Shown: one piece after another, positions 29,057 to 33,914 of the stretch
How the letters are laid out: each line of letters begins with the position of its first letter
Numbering within the stretch: the first letter of the stretch is position 1
Origin: Companilactobacillus nuruki
GTDB lineage: Bacteria; Bacillota; Bacilli; Lactobacillales; Lactobacillaceae
Length of the DNA stretch: 33,914 nucleotides
NCBI RefSeq assembly: GCF_002872255.1
Contig: NZ_NIPR01000009.1
Coordinates: forward strand, 1-33,914
Reading direction: 5' to 3'
The notes under the pieces: generated by a model
Database searches by the model: none
Told to the model about the DNA's origin: nothing
What the model saw: the letters and a program-made list of their open reading frames with translations, nothing else
Translations under genes and position numbers: made by a program

Positions 29057-31156
29057 TTAACTATTTTTCAAAACTTCAGCTTGTACAGAAATCGTTCCAT
29101 CAGCCTTTTGATCCCAATAAACACCTTGAATTTCTGGTACGAAACCTGGAAAGCGTTCAATCGCTCCTACCAAAACTTCAAAATAGGTTTGGTCGATCTT
29201 ACCCCATTTCTCACCAGGTGCTACAATAAATACCCCTGGAGGGTATGGCAAGGCACCTTCGACAGCAATTCGACCTTCAATATCCTTCAAGTTAACCAAC
29301 TCACTTTGATTACGCATAAATAATTGATCGGCATGAGCTGGTGTCATTATATATTGCTGCATATCAGGTTTGGCAAACAATCCTTTTTGTAACGTAAAAG
29401 TTTTGTTCTCACGGTAATATTCATGCATCTCTTGGCATAACTTTTTTAAGGTATATCCTTGATAACGTTGTGGATATACCTTGGCTAATTTTGGTAAGAC
29501 CTTAGTCAAGGCTGCATCCTCATTATATAATTTTTCAAACTCTAAAAAGGCTTGTAATAAAGTATCCAATTCTTCTTTAGAATCACCTGGTGTCAGTAGA
29601 AATAATAATGAATTTAAGTCATCCTTTGCCCGAATAATCCTCTTCTCCATCAAAAATTCAGCCACAACAGGTCCAGGAATTCCATTAGTTTGATATGTAT
29701 TTTTTTCAACATCTACCCCAGGCGTTATAACGGTTATTTTGAGTGGATCGATCATCGCTTGTCCAGATGCAATTTCTCTAAATCCATGCCAAGAATCATC
29801 TGGATTCAGGGTCCAATATTTACTATTTGTTGCTAACTCATCGGTAGTTATCGTCAAGAAATCATCTGGTACAAAAGGTCTGAATAGCTTAGATCTTTTC
29901 AATAATTCTTTACGCCATTCAATTCCCAAGCGAAGTGTCTCATCCCACCATTTTTTATTGCCAGTCCCTGCTGTGACATAGGCATTAACAGTCAAGGAAG
30001 CATAAACTGGATAAGAATAACTGGATGTGACGAATTTCAAATAGGCATTGTTAAAATGTTTATGATCAACATAACGATCTTGCCCTTTCAAATGAGCATC
30101 CTTTTTCAAAATTTGAGAAGTTTGAGCCAATCCCGCTTGTTGTTTATGTAATGACTGGGTTACTAAGATTCCGGGATCATCTGGACCATACTCTAATGAC
30201 AAAGGTGAAAGATGATTCATAATTGGAACAAATTGTTCAAATCCACCCCAGGCACAATCAAACAAAATATAGTCACACAATTTACCAATTTTATCGATCA
30301 TCCATTTGGCATCATAGAAGACACCATCGTAGGTTTCTAATTGAACAATTGCCAATCTAAATGGTCTTTTTTCTTGAGCTTTTTTAGGATCAACCTTAGC
30401 AATCTCTTTACGAATATTCTTTTCATCTAGGGCTTCTGGATTCATTTCCCCGATTAAACCTAAAGGATTGCGATCCGTTGGAATATAGACTGGTTTGGCT
30501 CCGCTCATAACTAAGGCACTGTTGTATAATGATTTATGATTATTGCGATCAAATAATACTAGATCATCCTCTGCCAATAAGGCACTGGCACAAATTGAAT
30601 TTGCACTAGTTGTACCATTCGTACAAAAATAAACTTTATCTGCATTATACGTTTGAGCTGCTTTTTGTTCAGCGGTTAAAGGCGTCCCTTCATGAGTCAT
30701 TGTGTCACCGAGTTCATCAACTGTATCACTTGTATCTGCAAACATCAGATTCTTACCAAAGAAACGATTAAATACTACACCGGCCGGATGCTTTTCATAA
30801 TATTGACCGTTATGATGACCAGGTGTGGTGAAACTAATTGGACGGTCTTCTGCAAAGTTAACTAAATCAGTTAAAAAACCGGGTACCATTTTCTTAGTAT
30901 ATTCATTGACTTGTTGAGTTATTTTTTCTAATTCTTCTTGCGTAATTTGTTCATGAGTTACTTTTATAATAGGGATGCCTAATCCTGATGTTTGTTGTAA
31001 GTCCTTAGCCTGCTCTAACATCTTTTGATCATTTTGATTCAAGACAATAGCAGCTAGTTCAGCAATATTCATTTCTTTTGTGAAAGGAACTAATTCCCAA
31101 TCATTAGAACTGCTGATTTTAACATCATTACCGATGGCAATTTTCAGAAAATTCAT
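29057..31156 (-). CDS. speF: Ornithine (possibly lysine) decarboxylase, Orn/Lys/Arg class
   Basis: PLP enzyme of 699 aa that removes CO2 from a basic amino acid, consuming a proton and yielding a polyamine (putrescine from ornithine). Seen: an N-terminal wing domain (about 1-90), PGHHNGQYYEKHPAG (112-126), the TNGTTSAN PLP-phosphate region, FDRNNHKSLYNSAL (202-215), D300 in ILFDCAWGGFEQF, the lysine K338 in TQSLHKQQAG, and YPPGVFIVAPGEKW in the C-terminal domain. Many blocks match Lactobacillus 30a ornithine decarboxylase, which is about 30 residues longer. Ornithine is the likelier substrate, though lysine cannot be excluded. RBS AGGGGG 6-7 nt before the ATG. First gene of a pair with the YnbB-like enzyme, and divergent from an APC permease that could be its exchanger. 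Confidence 0.92.
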   Translation of the reverse strand: MNFLKIAIGNDVKISSSNDWELVPFTKEMNIAELAAIVLNQNDQKMLEQAKDLQQTSGLGIPIIKVTHEQITQEELEKITQQVNEYTKKMVPGFLTDLVNFAEDRPISFTTPGHHNGQYYEKHPAGVVFNRFFGKNLMFADTSDTVDELGDTMTHEGTPLTAEQKAAQTYNADKVYFCTNGTTSANSICASALLAEDDLVLFDRNNHKSLYNSALVMSGAKPVYIPTDRNPLGLIGEMNPEALDEKNIRKEIAKVDPKKAQEKRPFRLAIVQLETYDGVFYDAKWMIDKIGKLCDYILFDCAWGGFEQFVPIMNHLSPLSLEYGPDDPGILVTQSLHKQQAGLAQTSQILKKDAHLKGQDRYVDHKHFNNAYLKFVTSSYSYPVYASLTVNAYVTAGTGNKKWWDETLRLGIEWRKELLKRSKLFRPFVPDDFLTITTDELATNSKYWTLNPDDSWHGFREIASGQAMIDPLKITVITPGVDVEKNTYQTNGIPGPVVAEFLMEKRIIRAKDDLNSLLFLLTPGDSKEELDTLLQAFLEFEKLYNEDAALTKVLPKLAKVYPQRYQGYTLKKLCQEMHEYYRENKTFTLQKGLFAKPDMQQYIMTPAHADQLFMRNQSELVNLKDIEGRIAVEGALPYPPGVFIVAPGEKWGKIDQTYFEVLVGAIERFPGFVPEIQGVYWDQKADGTISVQAEVLKNS

Positions 31157-31191
31157 AAATTTCCCCCTATTTTTATTATTTTCATAAAAAC

Positions 31192-31253
31192 TATTGCAAA
31201 TGATATATATTTCCCTATAATTTTCTGGGTATGTTTTTTTATATTTTGCAATA
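31192..31253 (+). promoter_or_regulatory. Permease promoter with paired TATTGCAAA repeats
   Basis: TTGCAA (31194-31199), a 16-base spacer and a perfect TATAAT (31216-31221) form a good promoter for the permease gene. The -35 lies in TATTGCAAA (31192-31200), repeated in exact inverted form as TTTGCAATA at 31245-31253, about 50 bases away. The pair looks like two operator sites for a regulator acting on the divergent decarboxylase and permease genes (inference). Confidence 0.6.
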
Positions 31254-31296
31254 ATTATTATAAAAAATATTACGGCATTGATTATATCTACATATT

Positions 31297-31401
31297 GAGG
31301 TCATACACAAGTGAAATTAAACAGTTCGCTCTTGCCACTGAAGCCCCCTAACTTAAGAATCCCGTTCTAACAAGATTCTTATAAACAATTCGGGGGAAAA
31401 T
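31297..31401 (+). promoter_or_regulatory. Structured 5' leader of the permease mRNA
   Basis: With transcription from the promoter above, the leader would be roughly 175-180 bases. Near its end AAGAATC (31355-31361) can pair with GATTCTT (31374-31380). Alternatively CCCCC (31344-31348) or CCCG (31361-31364) can pair with the GGGGG Shine-Dalgarno (31392-31396). The two states would expose or hide the ribosome site. I could not match it to a known riboswitch or T-box. Confidence 0.4.
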
Positions 31402-31405
31402 AAAA

Positions 31406-32848
31406 TTGGAAACTTTAGAACCAAATAAAAAACATTACATGAGCTGGCCGGTCATTGCTCTGATCGACTTCGTTACCATTATCAGTTTTGAAAATATCTT
31501 TTATCCATTTCAAAACCAAGGACTATCCGTGGTTATTTCATGGATCTTCCTACTTTTTTCTTACGTTATTCCTTATGCCTTAATCTCTAGTCAAATGAGT
31601 TTAACTTTTGATAACCAGGCCGGAGGACTTGCTTCTTGGGTTCGGCACTCTAGTAACGACACTCTTGGCTACTGGACATCTTGGATGTATTGGGTTCAAA
31701 GTGTGCCTTACATTGTTGATGTCTCTAACTCAGTTATTGTCTCATTCAGTTGGATGTTCTTAGGTAATAATACTTTGGATAAAAGAATGTCGACTTTCTG
31801 GTTTGGAATTTTAACTTTTATTATCATTTTGATTTTTATTCTATTGGAAAACGTCATAAAGAACTCTCTAGAAATCCTCTCGCTGATCGGTGGAGGTGCC
31901 ATGTTTGTGATGTCATTCCTATTCGTATTGCTAGCTGGTTATGCAGTTATGCATGGTCACCATATTGCCACACAACCATTCAATTGGGGCGCATTCAAAC
32001 CATCGTTTAGTTTGAAATACTTCTCAACTACCGGATTATTGATCTTTGCTATGTCTGGTGCTGAACTAGCAGCTCCTTATGTCGTACAAATGCGTGATCC
32101 AAAACATGAGTTTCCTAAAGCCATGTGGCTATTAGCTATTATGACAGGTTTCTTAACCATCTTTGGTACCTTGGCCTTGGCAATGTTCTTCAATGCCAAC
32201 CATATACCACATGACTTCAAGATGAACGGTCCTTACTATGCCTTCCAACTATTAGGTACTAGTCTTGGTGTAGGCAAATTATTAATGTATATCTTCGCTG
32301 TCGTTCAAGCCGTTTTCATGATGGCTCAATTGGCAGTCTTGTTAGATGCATCAAGTCGTGTCTTTGCTGGTGATGTCGCTGATAAATTCATGCCAAAGTG
32401 GTTAACAAAAACTAACAAGAACGGTCGTCCAATTCATAGTTACACTATGACAACTGGTTTGAGTTTGTTCCTATTATTATTGACAGGTACTTTGCCAAAT
32501 ATTAATACTATTTATAATTGGTTATTGAATATCAACGGAATCATCTCACCATATAAGACCTGCTGGGTATTCTTCGCCTTCGTGGCAATGCGTTGGCAAC
32601 AAGACAAATTCCATTCAGATTATACCTTCATCAAAAATAGAACAGGTGCCTTACTCGTTGGTGGTTGGTGTTTAGCCTTTACCTTTGTCTGTGCTACTTT
32701 AGGTTTCATTCCTCAAGAAGCTAAGTTTGGTACTGGTGCCTTTAACCATCAGTTATTATTGAACTTCATTACTGTTATCGTGCTATTCGGATTAGGTTTC
32801 GTTATGCCTTGGTTGCGTAAACGCGAGGCCGCACGAGAATTGGGTTAA
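31406..32848 (+). CDS. APC family amino acid / polyamine permease
   Basis: Integral membrane transporter of 480 aa with about twelve hydrophobic segments. Seen: N-terminal SWPVIALIDFVTIISFENIF, AGGLASWVRHSSNDTLGYWTSW in the TM2-3 region (split here near 72-93), the unwound-helix-6-like GLLIFAMSGAELAAPYV and the RDPKHEFPKAMW loop typical of APC exchangers, closest in style to YjeM or glutamate:GABA antiporter relatives. Start: TTG 31406, 9 nt after GGGGG; no ATG is near. The divergent decarboxylase suggests substrate/product exchange (for example ornithine in, putrescine out), as in Lactobacillus 30a, but the sequence is not of the classical PotE type, so the substrate is uncertain. Confidence 0.88.
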   Translation: METLEPNKKHYMSWPVIALIDFVTIISFENIFYPFQNQGLSVVISWIFLLFSYVIPYALISSQMSLTFDNQAGGLASWVRHSSNDTLGYWTSWMYWVQSVPYIVDVSNSVIVSFSWMFLGNNTLDKRMSTFWFGILTFIIILIFILLENVIKNSLEILSLIGGGAMFVMSFLFVLLAGYAVMHGHHIATQPFNWGAFKPSFSLKYFSTTGLLIFAMSGAELAAPYVVQMRDPKHEFPKAMWLLAIMTGFLTIFGTLALAMFFNANHIPHDFKMNGPYYAFQLLGTSLGVGKLLMYIFAVVQAVFMMAQLAVLLDASSRVFAGDVADKFMPKWLTKTNKNGRPIHSYTMTTGLSLFLLLLTGTLPNINTIYNWLLNINGIISPYKTCWVFFAFVAMRWQQDKFHSDYTFIKNRTGALLVGGWCLAFTFVCATLGFIPQEAKFGTGAFNHQLLLNFITVIVLFGLGFVMPWLRKREAARELG

Positions 32849-32879
32849 AAAATAAACCTTATTTTATTTCTAAATATAT

Positions 32880-32923
32880 AAAAAGTGGCTCTTTACTGAT
32901 TTATAGTAGAGAGCCACTTTTTA
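32880..32923. terminator. Bidirectional terminator
   Basis: An 18-bp stem with one G-U pair (AAAAAGTGGCTCTTTACT and its partner at 32905-32922) and a seven-base loop. It serves the permease (+) and the small membrane protein gene (-). Confidence 0.92.
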
Positions 32924-32934
32924 TTAAACTATTT

Positions 32935-33144
32935 TCAAATAAAATAAATTATCGTTCCAATTCCACCAATCAATAGAAAAACCGCTACAATTAATCCCGT
33001 CCACAAGCCATATACAACAAACGTTGATGTACTTGTGGTCTCTCCACTCTTTAGCCGTTTAAACGTCCCTCTTACTGTATAAAATTGATATAAAGACAAA
33101 ACTACTAGAACAACGCCCAAAAGAATCATTAGCATATTCATCAT
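32935..33144 (-). CDS. Small two-helix membrane protein
   Basis: Hypothetical protein of 69 aa with two membrane helices (about 3-22 and 43-66) around a short basic, Thr/Ser-rich loop (FKRLKSGETTSTST). No family recognised. The start is ambiguous among three close ATGs: GGAGAG lies 2 nt before the first (33144) and 5 nt before the second (33141), so the second may be used. A perfect TATAAT on the minus strand (33180-33185) lies 36 bases upstream, with no good -35. Confidence 0.6.
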   Translation of the reverse strand: MMNMLMILLGVVLVVLSLYQFYTVRGTFKRLKSGETTSTSTFVVYGLWTGLIVAVFLLIGGIGTIIYFI

Positions 33145-33274
33145 AGCTCTCCAGTATTAATTTATTTAAATACAGCCATATTATAACGCCGCTGTAACGA
33201 ACACACTATATAGTTTATTTATATCTCAATATAAACTTATTAGTCAGCATTTTTTGCCACAAAGACTTATTTTT

Positions 33275-33914
33275 TTACAATAAAACAGATAAAAAGGCAA
33301 TCGTATTAGAACAAACATGTAAAATAATCGGATACATCAAATTATCGTCGCGAGCACTATATAAAATCGCAAAGAAAATTAAATCGGAATATCCCAGAAA
33401 CGTTAAATTAGTTATATCACTCCACGTCTGCATATGAAACATCATGAATAATAACGTAGCAACCAAAATACTAATAGTTATAGTTAATTTTTTATTAATA
33501 CCTAAATTCAAAAGACTATTCTTTACTATTAATTTCTGAATGAAATATTGAAAAATGATTTCTTCCACAACAGGACCAACTAAAACCACAAGTATGCTTA
33601 ATAACATAACTCCGATTGGACTACTACTTTGAATCAAATGCTCGAGTCCATTTTGATTAGTTGAATTTGTAGAAATAAGATTATTTATTACTATTTGTAA
33701 GCCAAAATCCAAAACAAGAAAAACCGGTATGATCCAGATTCTCTTTATATTCTCGGTTATTTTTTTGAAACCGACTCTGAACTCATCTCTCAGTAAAAAT
33801 ACAAGAGAACTACAGACCAAAAATTGCATAAAAATGAAAACTAAATTAGATACTGTTGATGACAAGAATGAATTAAAAAAACTAATTGAAAAGTCGTAAG
33901 CACCTAATAACTGA
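33275..33914 (-). CDS. CPBP-family intramembrane protease homologue, 5'-truncated by window edge
   Basis: Membrane protein; the reading frame is open to the right edge, so the N-terminus is outside the window. A TTG at 33865 has no RBS and codes inside what looks like a continuous hydrophobic N-terminal region (preceding residues LLGAYDFSISFFNSF). Seen: PVVEEIIFQYFIQ, corresponding to the EExxxR motif but with Gln in place of Arg; FMMFHMQ, corresponding to FxxxH; and HVCSN, corresponding to HxxxN/D. About six hydrophobic segments are visible. CPBP (Abi) proteins include CAAX-type prenyl proteases and bacteriocin self-immunity proteins. With E, E, H and H kept, metal binding is plausible, but the Arg change makes activity uncertain. 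Confidence 0.8.
   Translation of the reverse strand, partial: QLLGAYDFSISFFNSFLSSTVSNLVFIFMQFLVCSSLVFLLRDEFRVGFKKITENIKRIWIIPVFLVLDFGLQIVINNLISTNSTNQNGLEHLIQSSSPIGVMLLSILVVLVGPVVEEIIFQYFIQKLIVKNSLLNLGINKKLTITISILVATLLFMMFHMQTWSDITNLTFLGYSDLIFFAILYSARDDNLMYPIILHVCSNTIAFLSVLL

Noticed and set aside
28957-29981. Plus-strand open frames opposite the YnbB and decarboxylase genes
   Set aside because: Antisense shadows of strongly conserved coding sequence, without RBS or promoter.
31297-31401. T-box, lysine riboswitch or SMK-box in the permease leader
   Set aside because: No TGGnACCGCG T-box sequence, too short for a lysine riboswitch, and no match to SMK-box conserved bases; kept only as an unnamed candidate leader.
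1-33914. CRISPR arrays, tRNA or rRNA genes, insertion sequences
   Set aside because: No regularly spaced repeats, cloverleaf-like segments with CCA-type ends, rRNA stretches or transposase genes were found on reading both strands.

Overview
The window looks like a chromosomal segment of a low-GC Gram-positive lactic acid bacterium of the Lactobacillaceae; Companilactobacillus or a close relative is my inference, not a measurement. The clues are AT-rich DNA, strong Shine-Dalgarno sites (often G-runs), several TTG starts, a DUF1002 secreted protein, a Lactobacillus-30a-like ornithine decarboxylase, and a Ddl with the Phe that marks D-Ala-D-Lac ligases. I see no rRNA, tRNA, insertion sequence, prophage or CRISPR array. 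No stretch over 300 bases lacks a gene.

Layout. 1-1111: D-Ala-D-Ala/D-Lac ligase (minus). 1288-2247: secreted DUF1002 protein. 2313-9289 (minus): a sugar island with a LevR-type activator, then a mannose-class PTS (IIA, IIB, IIC, IID) and a GH13 alpha-1,6-type glucosidase. A perfect sigma-54 promoter lies before IIA. A 36-bp perfect palindrome lies upstream of it, and its half-site recurs in front of levR. 9498-12233: P2-type cation ATPase. 12347-13036 (minus): RNase HI. 13106-17842: an apparent operon of a DUF915 hydrolase, a YhgE/Pip membrane protein, a degenerate GNAT-like protein and a YugP-type zinc peptidase. 17997-20250: cardiolipin synthase and a TauE/SafE permease. 20412-22667: DUF969-DUF979-Pcp, a likely pyroglutamate (or pyroglutamyl-peptide) transport and hydrolysis operon. 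22857-24322: two small membrane proteins and a MagIII-like DNA glycosylase. 24293-27614: TetR regulator divergent from a two-gene ABC exporter, with two matching operator-like palindromes between them. 27773-32848: YnbB-like PLP enzyme and ornithine/lysine decarboxylase (minus), divergent from an APC permease with a long structured leader. 32935-33914: a small membrane protein and a CPBP-family protein running off the right edge.

How the genes work together. The best supported system is the sigma-54/LevR PTS-GH13 unit: the PTS would import and phosphorylate a sugar, probably an alpha-glucoside, and the cytosolic GH13 enzyme would cleave it. LevR carries its own IIA-like, IIB-like and PRD domains to sense PTS state. 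The second unit of interest is the decarboxylase + YnbB + divergent permease, which looks like an acid-stress or polyamine module with an unexplained extra PLP enzyme. Most gene boundaries are backed by clear Shine-Dalgarno sites and by strong hairpin terminators, many shared by convergent genes.
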